DNA from: Mogibacterium sp.
Lineage (GTDB): Bacteria; Bacillota; Clostridia; Peptostreptococcales; Anaerovoracaceae
Direction of reading: 5' to 3'
DNA: 40,430 bases
NCBI GenBank assembly: GCA_017505405.1
Contig: JAFVPI010000090.1
Span: forward strand, 1-40,430
Of this stretch, positions 16,704 through 28,099 are shown one piece after another. Position 1 is the stretch's first letter; every line of letters begins with the position of its first letter. Made by a program: the position numbers and the translations under genes. The notes beneath the pieces are model-generated. The model searched no databases. It saw nothing but the letters and a program-made list of their open reading frames with translations, and had not been told where the DNA came from.

Positions 16704-17939
16704 TTATTTATCTGTACCGTCAAGCCATGTGATAAGCTGGCTCGCGGCCCTTCCCGACATTCCTCCGTGGCGGAGTTCCCATTTGCGGGCAGCATCCTCA
16801 AGCTCACTGCCGCTGAATTCAATTCCTTTCCTGGCCGCGAGCCCCCTGACTATTTCAAGATAGTCTTTTGGGCCAGGCTTCGGATAGTAGATCGTTACAC
16901 CGAACCTGCCTGCAAGCGACAGCTTCTCCTCCATTGTGTCCGATCTGTGCACGTCCTCGTTATATTCCATGTCGCTGCGGTCGCCCCAGGTCTCACGTAT
17001 GAGGTGCCGGCGGTTCGATGTGGCATATATCAGGACCTTATCTGACCGCGTTTCAAGGGCTCCCTCGAGCATGGCCTTCAGCTCCTTGTAATCGCTTTCG
17101 TTTTCTTCGAATGAAAGATCATCGAGGAACAGGATGAACCTGTAATTGCGTTTTTTGATTGCCGAAAGGATCTGAGGCAGCCTGCTTCTGTCCGGCTTTG
17201 ATACCTCTATAAGCCTTAAGCCGCGGTCAGCGTAATCATGCATGAGCGCATGGACGCTCGTCGATTTGCCCGTACCGCTGTCTCCATACAGAAGAACATT
17301 ATTGGCAAAGTGGCCGCTCACAAACGCTTCCGTGTTGTCTCTGAGCGTCTTCTTCTGTGATTCATAACCGATCAGGTCATCAAAACACACATCCGCGCTG
17401 TCAGTAACGGGGATCAGCTTCAGCTCTGCGCCGTCCGCCGCAGGATCGACCCTGAAAGCCTTATAGAGTCCGTACATTCCGGCTCCGTACTTTTCATAGT
17501 GGTCAGTAAGCGTGCGGGCAAACTCCTTTACATCCTCTGCACCGGCCAGCCTGCAGCTCAGTTCCTTTATGCGGCGCCCCGCATCAGTTGTGCAGTCCTC
17601 TTCATACGGTGCTTTGTAATCAAGTATCAAAGGGAGCAGGCCTTCATCTTCATCAAAGTCGGTTTCCTTTGTTCTGAACAGTTCCATGAAAATGGCCAGA
17701 TCGCGCTCCGCAAGCTGCATAAGCGTCGAATCCGGCAATATTTCACGGCGCTCACAAGCCAGTGTGAACGCGTTGTCATGCATCATGAGTATGTATGTGA
17801 GCCACTGCTGCCATACATTTCCGGAAAGCCCGAATTCCGTTGCGAAGGCAGCAAGAGTGCCTGCAAGCGCGGATGCGGATCCGGTCACGCTGTGGTCCCA
17901 GTCAGTATAAAATAAAAAGTTGTTTTTCTTATTGTTCAT
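16704..17939 (-). CDS. DUF815-family AAA+ ATPase
   Basis: A 411-residue ATPase. The N-terminal 180 residues are helical and not assignable. The AAA+ core has Walker A GDSGTGKST (residues 219-227), Walker B FILFLDDLSF (268-277), sensor-1 IYATSNRRHL (304-313) and RFGVTIYYP (345-353), all typical of DUF815. The function of DUF815 is unknown; the fold suggests remodelling or moving of a protein or nucleic acid. Its ATG overlaps the leuB stop (TGATG), so it is translationally coupled to leuB, and ilvA starts 24 bp downstream. No membrane segment is visible. Why it sits inside a BCAA operon is unclear; it might assist an operon enzyme, or simply be a passenger. Confidence 0.88.
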   Translation of the reverse strand: MNNKKNNFLFYTDWDHSVTGSASALAGTLAAFATEFGLSGNVWQQWLTYILMMHDNAFTLACERREILPDSTLMQLAERDLAIFMELFRTKETDFDEDEGLLPLILDYKAPYEEDCTTDAGRRIKELSCRLAGAEDVKEFARTLTDHYEKYGAGMYGLYKAFRVDPAADGAELKLIPVTDSADVCFDDLIGYESQKKTLRDNTEAFVSGHFANNVLLYGDSGTGKSTSVHALMHDYADRGLRLIEVSKPDRSRLPQILSAIKKRNYRFILFLDDLSFEENESDYKELKAMLEGALETRSDKVLIYATSNRRHLIRETWGDRSDMEYNEDVHRSDTMEEKLSLAGRFGVTIYYPKPGPKDYLEIVRGLAARKGIEFSGSELEDAARKWELRHGGMSGRAASQLITWLDGTDK

Positions 17940-19018
17940 CAGTTCTTTCTGAGTTTATCGAGAATGGCTGCTTTCATTTCGCTGCCTTTGATCCAGTCTT
18001 GTTGCCCCGGAGCTTTTATGTCTGCAGTTCTGAGTCCGTCGGAGAGCACGTCAGCGACAGCCTTTTCGATCGCGTCGGCCTCATCTGCAAGATCGAAGGA
18101 ATATCTGAGCATCATTGCAGCGGACAATATTGCAGCGATCGGATTCGCTAAGTCTTTACCTGCAATATCCGGAGCCGAGCCATGGATAGGCTCGTACATT
18201 CCTCGCGATGTTTCTCCGAGAGATGCGGAAGCAAGCAGGCCGATGGAGCCGGTCACCTGTGAGGCCTCATCGGATAGAATGTCACCGAACATGTTGGAAG
18301 TGACGATGACATCGAAGAATGACGGATCGCGGATGATCTGCATTGCAGCGTTGTCTACGTACATATCATCAAGCCTCACATCCGGATATTCCGTTTCTCC
18401 GAGCCGTTGGACCGTCTCGCGCCAGAGCCTTGATGATTCGAGCACGTTAGCCTTGTCAACGCTCGTCACATGTCCTCTGCGCTTTCTTGCAGTCTCAAAG
18501 GCTCTCCTTGCGACTCTTTCTATCTCCATGACACTGTATGATTCAGTATCATAAGCCACGTCACCGGCCTCATTTCTGCCGCGTTCGCCGAAATAAATGC
18601 CGCCCGTAAGCTCGCGCACTATCATGAGGTCAAAGCCTCTTGCCGCTATATCAGGTCTCAGTACGCAGGCCTCTGCAAGAGCAGGCTGTATGGAAGCCGG
18701 CCTGAGGTTCGTATACAGGCCAAGCACCTTTCTGAGTCCCAGAAGGGCTTTCTCAGGACGCATGTTATTAGGAACACTGTCCCATTTTGGTCCGCCTACA
18801 GCTCCGAGCATTACGCTGTCAGAAGCAAGGCAGCCGTCTATCGTCTCCTGCGGAAGCGGTACTCCGTATTCATCCAGAGCGCATCCGCCTGCAAGATATG
18901 TGTTGAATTCAAATTCGCATCCATTTTTTTCAGAGACAGCTTTCAGTACGTCAGCCGCTGCGCCGCAAACCTCCGGGCCAATACCGTCTCCCGGTACCAG
19001 TGCAATTTTATATTTCAT
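17939..19018 (-). CDS. leuB: 3-isopropylmalate dehydrogenase
   Basis: A 359-residue NAD-dependent dehydrogenase that oxidises and decarboxylates 3-isopropylmalate in leucine synthesis. PGDGIGPEV at the N-terminus, RELTGGIYFGER (substrate arginines and loop), DNAAMQI, TSNMFGDILSDEAS (metal-binding aspartates) and EPIHGSAPDIAGK (NAD loop) are all intact. I chose the ATG at 19018, 4 nt after GGTGGG; a GTG at 19027 is possible but overlaps that site. It follows leuD by 30 bp and its stop codon shares one base with the start of the DUF815 ATPase. Confidence 0.96.
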   Translation of the reverse strand: MKYKIALVPGDGIGPEVCGAAADVLKAVSEKNGCEFEFNTYLAGGCALDEYGVPLPQETIDGCLASDSVMLGAVGGPKWDSVPNNMRPEKALLGLRKVLGLYTNLRPASIQPALAEACVLRPDIAARGFDLMIVRELTGGIYFGERGRNEAGDVAYDTESYSVMEIERVARRAFETARKRRGHVTSVDKANVLESSRLWRETVQRLGETEYPDVRLDDMYVDNAAMQIIRDPSFFDVIVTSNMFGDILSDEASQVTGSIGLLASASLGETSRGMYEPIHGSAPDIAGKDLANPIAAILSAAMMLRYSFDLADEADAIEKAVADVLSDGLRTADIKAPGQQDWIKGSEMKAAILDKLRKN

Positions 19019-19048
19019 TTTTCCCACCGTTTTGAAGTTCTGATTGCC

Positions 19049-19528
19049 TTATTTGTCTTTTAAGTATGACAGCAATCCGCCTTTTTCGATTATGTTCTCG
19101 ATGAATTCCGGGAACGGCTTTGCCTGGAAGGTCTCGCCTGTAGTCTCATCAGTGATGAGCCCGGTCTTCGTATCTACATTTACGATATCGCCTGCATTGA
19201 TCGCTGCGCTTGCTTCAGGGCATTCCAGTATAGGGAATCCTATGTTGATCGAATTGCGGTAGAAGATCCTCGCAAAGCTCGCAGCAATGACGCATAAAAC
19301 GCCGCTCGCCTGTATGGCGATAGGAGCATGCTCTCTTGACGATCCGCAGCCGAAATTCCAGCCGCCTACCATGATGTCTCCTGCCTGTACGTTTCCTGCA
19401 AAGCCTTCGTCTATATCGACCATGCAGTGGCTCGCCAGTGCAGCAGGATCAGGATCATTAAGATATCTTGCAGGGATGATGACATCAGTATCGATGTGAT
19501 CTCCGTATTTCCATACTTTTCCTCTCAT
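19049..19528 (-). CDS. leuD: 3-isopropylmalate dehydratase small subunit
   Basis: A 159-residue swivel domain subunit that pairs with LeuC to isomerise 2- to 3-isopropylmalate. [16 protein letters not shown] at the N-terminus and [14 protein letters not shown] (substrate-binding loop) are diagnostic; a later [11 protein letters not shown] matches the family. Length is that of the short, archaeal/clostridial LeuD form (about 160 residues) rather than the 200-residue enterobacterial form. AAGGAGG lies 8 nt before the ATG. It follows leuC by only 12 bp, consistent with 1:1 expression. Confidence 0.95.
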   Translation of the reverse strand: MRGKVWKYGDHIDTDVIIPARYLNDPDPAALASHCMVDIDEGFAGNVQAGDIMVGGWNFGCGSSREHAPIAIQASGVLCVIAASFARIFYRNSINIGFPILECPEASAAINAGDIVNVDTKTGLITDETTGETFQAKPFPEFIENIIEKGGLLSYLKDK

Positions 19529-19540
19529 GATGTCCCCTCC

Positions 19541-20800
19541 TTATAACTCACGCGGATCCGCAATGCATCCGGCGATCGCCGACGCTGCTGCAACCGCAGG
19601 GCTGGCAAGAATAACTTCACTTTGGGTATGACCCATGCGGCCTACAAAGTTGCGGTTCGTTGTTGCTACCGCCCTTTCGCCTGCGGCCATGACGCCCATG
19701 TGTCCGCCAAGGCAAGGCCCGCACGTCGGAGCCGAAACGGCGCAGCCTGCTTCAACGAATGTCTTCAGGAGGCCTTCCTCCATGCAGGTCAGATAGATCT
19801 GCTGTGTTGCCGGTATGACTATGCAGCGTACTCCGTCAGCGACCTTTTTACCTTTGAGGATCGATGCCGCAACGCGCATATCCGACATGCGGCCGTTCGT
19901 GCATGAGCCTATTACGACCTGGTCAATGTGAAGGCCGGCTGCTTCTCCTACTGTCTTTGTATTTGAAGGCAGATGAGGCATCGATACCGTCGGTTCGAGC
20001 TCAGAAAGATCGATCTTTACGATTCTTTCATATTCTGCGTCAGGATCGGCTTCATAGACCGCCGGCTCTCTTTTGAATCTTCCTTTGATATATTCGAGAG
20101 TCTTGTCATCTACAGGGAAAATGCCGTTTTTGCCGCCGGCTTCGATCGCCATATTGGAGATGGTGAATCTGTCATCCATCGACAGCTCTGCCACTCCTTC
20201 ACCTGTGAATTCGAGCGATCTGTAAAGCGCTCCGTCAACGCCGATCTCACCTATCAGGTGAAGGATCACATCCTTTCCGGATACGCATGGACCCGGCTTT
20301 CCGCTGAGTTCCACCTTTATTGCGGCAGGCACTTTGAACCAGTTGAGTCCCGATGCCATTCCCGCAGCCATATCAGTTGAACCGACGCCTGTCGAGAAAG
20401 CTCCGAGAGCTCCGTAAGTGCATGTATGGGAATCCGCGCCTATAATGCAGTCTCCCGGGCCGGCAAGGCCCTGCTCAGGAAGCAGAGCATGCTCTATTCC
20501 CACAGTGCCGACATCATATAAATGCGTTATATTGTGTTTTTTTGCAAAGCCGCGGGCTGTCATGCAAAGTTCCGCCGACTTTATGTCTTTGCACGGTGTG
20601 TAGTGATCGAGCGCGATAACTATCTTTTCGTTATCGAAGACTTCTGTGAATCCGGCCTTTTCGAACACGCCTATGGCAACAGGCGTTGTAACGTCATTGC
20701 CGAGTACTACGTCAAGTTTTGCCTCTATCAGATCACCTGCGTGGACTTCGGGAAGTCCTGCGTGAGCCGCAAGTATCTTCTGTGTCATTGTCATGCCCAT
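19541..20800 (-). CDS. leuC: 3-isopropylmalate dehydratase large subunit
   Basis: A 419-residue aconitase-type catalytic subunit. The [4Fe-4S] cysteines lie in VIGSCTNGR and [26 protein letters not shown] and [10 protein letters not shown] are substrate and cofactor motifs. It is the short, LeuC/HacA-like form that goes with the 160-residue LeuD. It works with LeuD in the second leucine-specific step and is oxygen sensitive, suiting an anaerobe. I give the ATG at 20800; an ATG two codons on (20794) is about equally well placed behind GGAGA. It starts 18 bp after leuA. Homoaconitase or citramalate-pathway specificity is possible in principle but the neighbours favour leucine. Confidence 0.95.
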   Translation of the reverse strand: MGMTMTQKILAAHAGLPEVHAGDLIEAKLDVVLGNDVTTPVAIGVFEKAGFTEVFDNEKIVIALDHYTPCKDIKSAELCMTARGFAKKHNITHLYDVGTVGIEHALLPEQGLAGPGDCIIGADSHTCTYGALGAFSTGVGSTDMAAGMASGLNWFKVPAAIKVELSGKPGPCVSGKDVILHLIGEIGVDGALYRSLEFTGEGVAELSMDDRFTISNMAIEAGGKNGIFPVDDKTLEYIKGRFKREPAVYEADPDAEYERIVKIDLSELEPTVSMPHLPSNTKTVGEAAGLHIDQVVIGSCTNGRMSDMRVAASILKGKKVADGVRCIVIPATQQIYLTCMEEGLLKTFVEAGCAVSAPTCGPCLGGHMGVMAAGERAVATTNRNFVGRMGHTQSEVILASPAVAAASAIAGCIADPREL

Positions 20801-20818
20801 GATCTCCGGTCTCCCTTC

Positions 20819-22384
20819 TTATGCTTCCGTTGCTTTTATCGGCGCTGCTTCGTTGCTGTGTTTGCGTTCATAAGCAGCCATGCGGTTAAGAGCTTTCAGG
20901 TAAGCGTTTATGCTCGCTTCCATGATGTCCGTTGACAGGCCTCTGCCCGTGAATGTTCTGTCGTATGCATTCACCTTGACCGTTACGTCTCCCAGGGTAT
21001 CCTTGCCCTCGGATATCGAGTGGATATTGAAAATGTCGAAGCTGTGTGCCGACGGCTGTATTATCGCATCGATCGCATTGTATGCAGCATCGATTGGTCC
21101 GTCTCCGAGAGCTACATCCTGCTTCTTTTCGCCATCCTTTTCAAGACTGACAGTGCATGTGGCAGTGGTGAAATTGCTTGTGGACATCTGGAACCAGTCG
21201 AGTTTGTAACCTTCAGCCTCGTCCTCATAGACAATGTTTGTGTTGTGAGTCACAATGGCCTCAAGATCGGCATCTGTGATGTTCTTTTTCTTGTCACATA
21301 CGATCTTGAACTCGTCAAAGCATCTGTCGAGCTCCTCCTTGCTGAGCTTGAATCCGAGTTCCTCAAGCCTCTGGCCTACAGCGTGGCGTCCGGAATGCTT
21401 TCCGAGCACCAGGTTGTTTACATGGATACCGACCGACTCAGGAGTCATTATCTCGTAAGTCTTCTTGTTGGCAAGCACGCCGTGCTGGTGGATGCCCGAC
21501 TCATGCGCGAATGCGTTTTTACCGACGATAGGCTTGTTGAGCGGAGCAGTCTGTCCGATTATGTTGTATACCGTCTGGCTCGCGCGGTGGATCTGAGTGG
21601 TATCTATGCCGGTAGTGAGTCCTGTCACATCCTGTCTGGTACGGATCGCCATTACTATCTCTTCGAGAGATGTGTTGCCGGCCCTCTCGCCCAGACCGTT
21701 GACTGTGCATTCCACCTGCCTTGCGCCTCCGAGCACGCCGGCCAGAGCGTTTGCAGTGGCCATGCCCAGATCGTTATGACAATGGACTGAGAATATAACA
21801 TTCTCTGCTCCCTTAACGTTGTTTTTGATGTCCTCTATCAGCTCGCGCATCTCTCCCGGCGTAGTGTAGCCTACAGTGTCAGGAAGGTTGATGGTGGTAG
21901 CGCCACTCGCTATCGCCCTCTCGACTACTCTTCTGAGGAATTCAGGTTCACTTCTTGTGGCATCCTCAGCCGAGAATTCTATGTTGGAGCAGTATTTCTT
22001 TGCGTATGCGACCATTTCGCCTGCGCGCTCCAGCACCTTCTCAGGACTCATTTTCAGTTTGTACTCCATGTGGAGCGGAGATGTTGCTATGAAGACGTGG
22101 ATGCGCGGATCCGCAGCGCCCTTTACAGCTTCCCATGCCGTGTCGATATCCTTCGGAGTCGAACGCGCCAGCGAAGCGATAGTGCATCCCCTGATGGTTT
22201 CAGAAATGGTCTTTACCGACTCGAAGTCTCCCGGCGAAGCGATCGCAAAGCCTGCTTCGATAATGTCAACATGCATCTTCTCGAGGCATCTGGCGACTTC
22301 TATCTTTTCTCTGAGGTTCATGCTGCAGCCCGGCGACTGCTCGCCGTCACGCAGAGTAGTATCAAATATTTTTACCTGTTCCAT
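20819..22384 (-). CDS. leuA: 2-isopropylmalate synthase
   Basis: A 521-residue enzyme that condenses acetyl-CoA with 2-oxoisovalerate, the committed step to leucine. DTTLRDGEQSPG (residues 9-20) is the DRE-TIM metallolyase signature, HCHNDLGMATAN holds the metal-binding His pair, and GLGERAGNTSLEE is the family GxGERxGN motif. Residues about 390-510 form the LeuA dimer/allosteric domain, so leucine feedback inhibition is likely. FAHESGIHQHG supplies the catalytic flexible region. Length is that of the standard bacterial LeuA1 type. A citramalate synthase is a related alternative, but length and the leuCDB context favour LeuA. The gap to leuC is 18 bp. Confidence 0.95.
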   Translation of the reverse strand: MEQVKIFDTTLRDGEQSPGCSMNLREKIEVARCLEKMHVDIIEAGFAIASPGDFESVKTISETIRGCTIASLARSTPKDIDTAWEAVKGAADPRIHVFIATSPLHMEYKLKMSPEKVLERAGEMVAYAKKYCSNIEFSAEDATRSEPEFLRRVVERAIASGATTINLPDTVGYTTPGEMRELIEDIKNNVKGAENVIFSVHCHNDLGMATANALAGVLGGARQVECTVNGLGERAGNTSLEEIVMAIRTRQDVTGLTTGIDTTQIHRASQTVYNIIGQTAPLNKPIVGKNAFAHESGIHQHGVLANKKTYEIMTPESVGIHVNNLVLGKHSGRHAVGQRLEELGFKLSKEELDRCFDEFKIVCDKKKNITDADLEAIVTHNTNIVYEDEAEGYKLDWFQMSTSNFTTATCTVSLEKDGEKKQDVALGDGPIDAAYNAIDAIIQPSAHSFDIFNIHSISEGKDTLGDVTVKVNAYDRTFTGRGLSTDIMEASINAYLKALNRMAAYERKHSNEAAPIKATEA

Positions 22385-22411
22385 TATTACTCCAGTCTCT
22401 TCTATAACTTT

Positions 22412-24073
22412 CTATTCCAGGATAGCTCCCTTGTCCGCAGAGCTCACGAGCTTCGCGTAGCGCGCAAGATATCCCGTCTTTACCTTAGGCTCAGGGCATA
22501 CCCATGCCTTGCGGCGCTCCTCGAGCTCCTCGTCTGAGACCTTAAGCTCTATCGTCTTGTTCGTGATATCTATGGAGATGAGGTCTCCCTCATGTACCAG
22601 GCCGATGTTGCCTCCCGATGCTGCCTCAGGACTGACGTGACCTATCGAAGCTCCGCGGGTCGCGCCGGAGAACCTTCCGTCCGTTATCAGTGCAACAGAT
22701 GCGTCCAGTCCCATGCCGGCTATTGCCGATGTAGGATTGAGCATCTCTCTCATTCCCGGGCCACCCTTAGGACCTTCGTAGCGGATAACGACTACATCGC
22801 CCGGCCTGATACCGCCGTCATAGATGACGCGTATCGCATCTTCTTCGGAATCGAAGACTCTTGCAGGGCCTTCGTGCTGCATCATCTCAGGCAGAACAGC
22901 CGACTGTTTCACTACGCAGCCGTCAGGCGCTATGTTGCCCTTGAGGACCGCTATGCCACCGGTCTTCATGAACGGATCGTCAAACGGTCTTATGATCTCC
23001 GTGTTCAGATTATCCGCGCAGGCTATGTTCTCGCCCATGGTCTTTCCGCTGACTGTCATGACCGATGTATCCAGCAGGTCTCCCTTTGTGAGCTCTTTCA
23101 TTACCGCGTATACTCCGCCGGCTGCCTCGAGATCTTCCATGAAAGTGTCGCCCGCAGGTGCCAGGTGGCAGAGGTTAGGCGTTTTGCTGCTGATCTCGTT
23201 AGCCATGTCGAAGCTGATATCGACTCCCGCCTCGTGTGCGATGGCAGGCAGGTGGAGCATCGTGTTTGTGGAGCAGCCAAGTGCCATGTCTACTGTCTCG
23301 GCGTTGTGGAAAGCTGCTTCAGTCATGATGTCGCGAGGTCTGATGTCTTTCTCGACCAGCTTCATGATCTGCATGCCGGTTTCCTTCGCCAGACGTATCC
23401 TTGCCGAATACGGTGCAGGAACAGTGCCGTTGCCGCGAAGAGCCATTCCGATCGCCTCTGTAAGGCAGTTCATGGAGTTCGCCGTGTACATTCCGGAGCA
23501 GGATCCGCATGAAGGACATGCGTGCTCTACATATGACTGCACTCCGTCTTCATCCAGCTTGCCCGCGTGATATGCGCCGACTGCCTCGAACATGTGTGAG
23601 AGGCAGGTGCGTCTGCCGTCAGGCAGACGGCCGGCCAGCATTGGCCCGCCGGCGCAGAATATGGTCGGTACATTGATGCGTGCCGCTGCCATGAGCAGTC
23701 CAGGTACATTCTTGTCGCAGTTAGGTACCATGACAAGACCGTCAAACTGATGAGCTATCGCCATTGCCTCAGTCGAGTCCGCTATGAGGTCTCTCGTCAC
23801 GAGAGAATACTTCATGCCTATGTGTCCCATGGCGATGCCGTCACATACTGCTATCGCAGGGAAAAGGACAGGTGTACCGCCTGCAGCGCGCACTCCCGCC
23901 TTGACCGCCTCGGCTATCTTGTCGAGGTGCATGTGACCCGGCACTATTTCATTATATGAGCTGACTACGCCTATCAGCGGACGGCTGATCTCTTCTTCCG
24001 TCAGACCAAGAGCATACATAAGGCTCTTGTTAGGCGCGCGGTCAACTCCAACTTTTACATTGTCAGATTTCAT
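22412..24073 (-). CDS. ilvD: Dihydroxy-acid dehydratase
   Basis: A 553-residue iron-sulfur dehydratase that forms 2-oxoisovalerate and 2-oxo-3-methylvalerate. The cluster cysteines are in [25 protein letters not shown] and [27 protein letters not shown] near the C-terminus contains the conserved catalytic region. Length matches the family. AAGGATG precedes the ATG by 6 nt. It is separated from ilvC by 210 bp, by far the largest gap in the superoperon, and from leuA by 27 bp. Edd (phosphogluconate dehydratase) is related but less likely in this context. Confidence 0.96.
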   Translation of the reverse strand: MKSDNVKVGVDRAPNKSLMYALGLTEEEISRPLIGVVSSYNEIVPGHMHLDKIAEAVKAGVRAAGGTPVLFPAIAVCDGIAMGHIGMKYSLVTRDLIADSTEAMAIAHQFDGLVMVPNCDKNVPGLLMAAARINVPTIFCAGGPMLAGRLPDGRRTCLSHMFEAVGAYHAGKLDEDGVQSYVEHACPSCGSCSGMYTANSMNCLTEAIGMALRGNGTVPAPYSARIRLAKETGMQIMKLVEKDIRPRDIMTEAAFHNAETVDMALGCSTNTMLHLPAIAHEAGVDISFDMANEISSKTPNLCHLAPAGDTFMEDLEAAGGVYAVMKELTKGDLLDTSVMTVSGKTMGENIACADNLNTEIIRPFDDPFMKTGGIAVLKGNIAPDGCVVKQSAVLPEMMQHEGPARVFDSEEDAIRVIYDGGIRPGDVVVIRYEGPKGGPGMREMLNPTSAIAGMGLDASVALITDGRFSGATRGASIGHVSPEAASGGNIGLVHEGDLISIDITNKTIELKVSDEELEERRKAWVCPEPKVKTGYLARYAKLVSSADKGAILE

Positions 24074-24091
24074 AATTCATCCTTGTCATTA

Positions 24092-24256
24092 CTATGGCCG
24101 CGCGCCGGAGAGTATCCCGAGCGGAATGAGCGATGGCGAACGCAGCCACTTATTTACGCATATTGTTGTCTTACGGCCCTTAAGCTCAAATAACCGTATC
24201 GCATGCTTATGAGCGATAAACTCCGGGAGGGATATCTCCGGTACAGCTGCGGCCAT
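24092..24256 (-). CDS. Possible 54-residue small protein in the ilvC-ilvD gap
   Basis: An uninterrupted ATG-to-TAG frame fills most of the 210-bp gap between ilvC and ilvD. The product would be basic, begin MAAAVPEISLPEF and end GILSGARP. No convincing Shine-Dalgarno precedes it and I recognise no family. The same DNA can fold into hairpins (for example TATCGC/GCGATA), so it may equally be a structured RNA spacer or a degenerate repeat. Low confidence as a gene. Confidence 0.2.
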   Translation of the reverse strand: MAAAVPEISLPEFIAHKHAIRLFELKGRKTTICVNKWLRSPSLIPLGILSGARP

Positions 24257-24283
24257 TTGTGCTTATGCTACCAATGGGTGCCG

Positions 24284-25844
<1,561 letters not shown>

Positions 25845-25857
25845 GCTCTGCACCTCC

Positions 25858-27564
25858 CTATAGTTTCATGAAGTCTGTTATGTGGCTTCCGCCGCCCACC
25901 ATCGGCCTTACCATCTCGTCAATGTCAAGCATGCAGTCAATGATGTACCCTTCTCCGCATGCCATGGCTTCCTCTATCGCCTCAGCGAGGTCTTTCTGGT
26001 TGTTGACCCTGCGCCCGCGGAGACCGTAGGCTTCAGCCAGCTTAACGAAATCCGGGCCTCTGTCCATGTCGGTCTCAGAGAAATTCTTCTTATATATAAG
26101 GTTCTGCCACTGTCTCACCATGCCCAGTGTCTGATTGTCGAACACGAACGTGATCACCGGAAGTCCGTAATGCTGTACTGTAGTGAGCTCGTTGCAGTTC
26201 ATGCGGAAGCTTCCGTCGCCTGCAATGTGTATCACCATCTTGTCCGGGTTGCCCACCTTTGCACCTATGGCAGCTCCAAGCCCGAAGCCCATAGTTCCGA
26301 AACCGCCGGAAGTGATCAGCTGGCCCGGATAATCAAAGTGGAAATGCTGGATCGCCCACATCTGATGCTGGCCTACATCTGTGGCGACAATGGTATCCAT
26401 AGGCATCATCCTTGCAATGGTATCGCATACCTGTTTAGGATTCAGGGTATCGCCGCCTTCGTCGTATAAGGTCTCTGTAGGGAATGAAAAAACATATTTC
26501 TTCCATTCAGAGTGATCCTGCTGGGTAAGCCTCTCGTTGAGCATCCTGAGCACTTCTTTTGCATCACCGACTATGTGGTGGTCGGTCTGGACGTTCTTGT
26601 TGATCTCGGATCTGTCTATATCTATATGGACTATCTTCGCCTGGCTTGCAAATGAATCCGGGTCGAGAGCCACTCTGTCGGAGAACCTGCAGCCGACTGC
26701 TATAAGCAGATCACACTCGTTTACACCAATGTTGGATGCCTGCGAGCCATGCATTCCTATCATACCCGTCGCAAGAGGATTGCGGCCCTCCATGCCGCCG
26801 CCTCCCATGACTGTTATGGCAGTAGGAGCATCCATCAGATTCACGAACTCATTGAATTCCTTGTGAGCCCTTCCTCTGACTACGCCTCCGCCGCAGATAA
26901 GCATAGGCTTTTCAGATTCAGCGATCATACCGATGAGCTTGTCTATATCCTCCACATCAACGGACGGCTTGTGAAGATCTGCCATATTGCGATCATAAAG
27001 AGCATCGAGCATTCCCGATTTCTTGTGCTCTTTTCTCGGAACGAATTCATACTCGGCTGTCTCAGCCGTTACATTCTTGAGTATATCGATGAATACCGGT
27101 CCCGGTCTTCCGCTTCTGGCGATCGCAAAAGCTCTTCTCACCGTGTCAGCCAGCTTATTTACATCACTGATCTGGAAAGTGCACTTGGTTATAGGAAGCA
27201 TGACGCCCGTGCTGTCAACTTCCTGGAATGAATCCTTTCCTATAAGGCTTTCAGCCACATTGCACGAAATAAATACTACCGGGGATGAATCCATGTACGC
27301 GGTAGCGACTCCGGTAGTAAGGTTGGTTGCACCCGGCCCCGAAGTAGAGAACGCCACCCCAACTTTTCCCGTGCTGCGTGCATAGCCGTCAGCCGCGTGC
27401 GAAGCTCCCTGCTCGTGTGCCGTCAGATAATGGTTTATTCTGCCGCGGTACTTGACCAGAGCATCGTATACATAGAGTATGGTTCCTCCCGGGTAGCCGA
27501 ATACAGTATCGACTTCCTGCTCAAGCAGGCATTCCATTAGTATTTCTGCGCCAGTAAGTTTCAA
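25858..27564 (-). CDS. ilvB: Acetolactate synthase large subunit (second set), TTG start
   Basis: A 568-residue thiamine diphosphate enzyme making acetolactate or 2-aceto-2-hydroxybutyrate. Glu51 in TAHEQGASHAADGYAR activates the cofactor; GCRFSDR is the FAD-contact RFxDR-type motif, and GDGSFRMNCNELTT with the following Asn is the ThDP/Mg motif. It is the copy closest to textbook biosynthetic AHAS. The conserved N-terminus KLTGAEILMECL requires a TTG start at 27564; the next ATG (codon 10) would cut into the fold. TTG is unusual here and may lower translation. It lies 49 bp behind the first ilvN and 13 bp before its own small subunit. Confidence 0.94.
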   Translation of the reverse strand: MKLTGAEILMECLLEQEVDTVFGYPGGTILYVYDALVKYRGRINHYLTAHEQGASHAADGYARSTGKVGVAFSTSGPGATNLTTGVATAYMDSSPVVFISCNVAESLIGKDSFQEVDSTGVMLPITKCTFQISDVNKLADTVRRAFAIARSGRPGPVFIDILKNVTAETAEYEFVPRKEHKKSGMLDALYDRNMADLHKPSVDVEDIDKLIGMIAESEKPMLICGGGVVRGRAHKEFNEFVNLMDAPTAITVMGGGGMEGRNPLATGMIGMHGSQASNIGVNECDLLIAVGCRFSDRVALDPDSFASQAKIVHIDIDRSEINKNVQTDHHIVGDAKEVLRMLNERLTQQDHSEWKKYVFSFPTETLYDEGGDTLNPKQVCDTIARMMPMDTIVATDVGQHQMWAIQHFHFDYPGQLITSGGFGTMGFGLGAAIGAKVGNPDKMVIHIAGDGSFRMNCNELTTVQHYGLPVITFVFDNQTLGMVRQWQNLIYKKNFSETDMDRGPDFVKLAEAYGLRGRRVNNQKDLAEAIEEAMACGEGYIIDCMLDIDEMVRPMVGGGSHITDFMKL

Positions 27565-27613
27565 TTTCCTGATATATCCTTTCTATTTATATATTAGGGC
27601 TCAGCCCCGTTCT

Positions 27614-28084
27614 TTACTTCTCCATTGCTATGGTGCCGGTCCTCTGGATCTCGATGATACCATAGCCTTTCATCGCCTTGATGAAGTCCTCCACGTTCTC
27701 CGGCTCGGCATGATACTCGAGCAGAAGATATTTCGGAGCGATTTTCATTACCTTGGCTCCCATCAGCTGACAGAACTCTATGAGCGGTGTGCGGTTCGAC
27801 AGGTTGTACGCAACTTTGATGAGCATCATCTCGAGACATATGCTCTTTGCATCGCTCAGCCTTCTCACCTTGATGACATCGACATTCTTATTGAGCTGCT
27901 TCTCGATCTGGTCGATGGTCCTCTGATCACCCGTAGATGTTATTGTCATGCTCGAGATCTCATGGTTTTCGGTTTCACCTACAGCCAGAGTATCTATGTT
28001 GAAGCCGCGTCGTGCGAAAAGGCCCGATACGGCAGACAGGACTCCGTCCCTGTTTTCTACAAGTACTGAAAAGATCCCTTTCAT
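27614..28084 (-). CDS. ilvN: Acetolactate synthase regulatory small subunit (first set)
   Basis: A 156-residue small subunit of the IlvH/IlvN type. FSVLVENRDGVLSAVSGLFARRGFNIDTL is the ACT domain, followed by an ALS_ss_C-like half ending in IEIQRTGTIAMEK. The length is the standard for the family (about 160). It should pair with the large subunit 15 bp upstream and confer feedback control by a branched-chain amino acid. AGGAGG lies 8 nt before the ATG. It differs clearly from the second small subunit in the operon, so the two pairs are not a recent duplication. Confidence 0.94.
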   Translation of the reverse strand: MKGIFSVLVENRDGVLSAVSGLFARRGFNIDTLAVGETENHEISSMTITSTGDQRTIDQIEKQLNKNVDVIKVRRLSDAKSICLEMMLIKVAYNLSNRTPLIEFCQLMGAKVMKIAPKYLLLEYHAEPENVEDFIKAMKGYGIIEIQRTGTIAMEK

Positions 28085-28099
28085 TGAATCTGCCTCCTG

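Noticed and set aside
24074-24283. T-box riboswitch before ilvD
   Set aside because: The minus strand lacks the conserved T-box sequence and a specifier loop. A GGGTG-like stretch exists only on the plus strand, the wrong direction.
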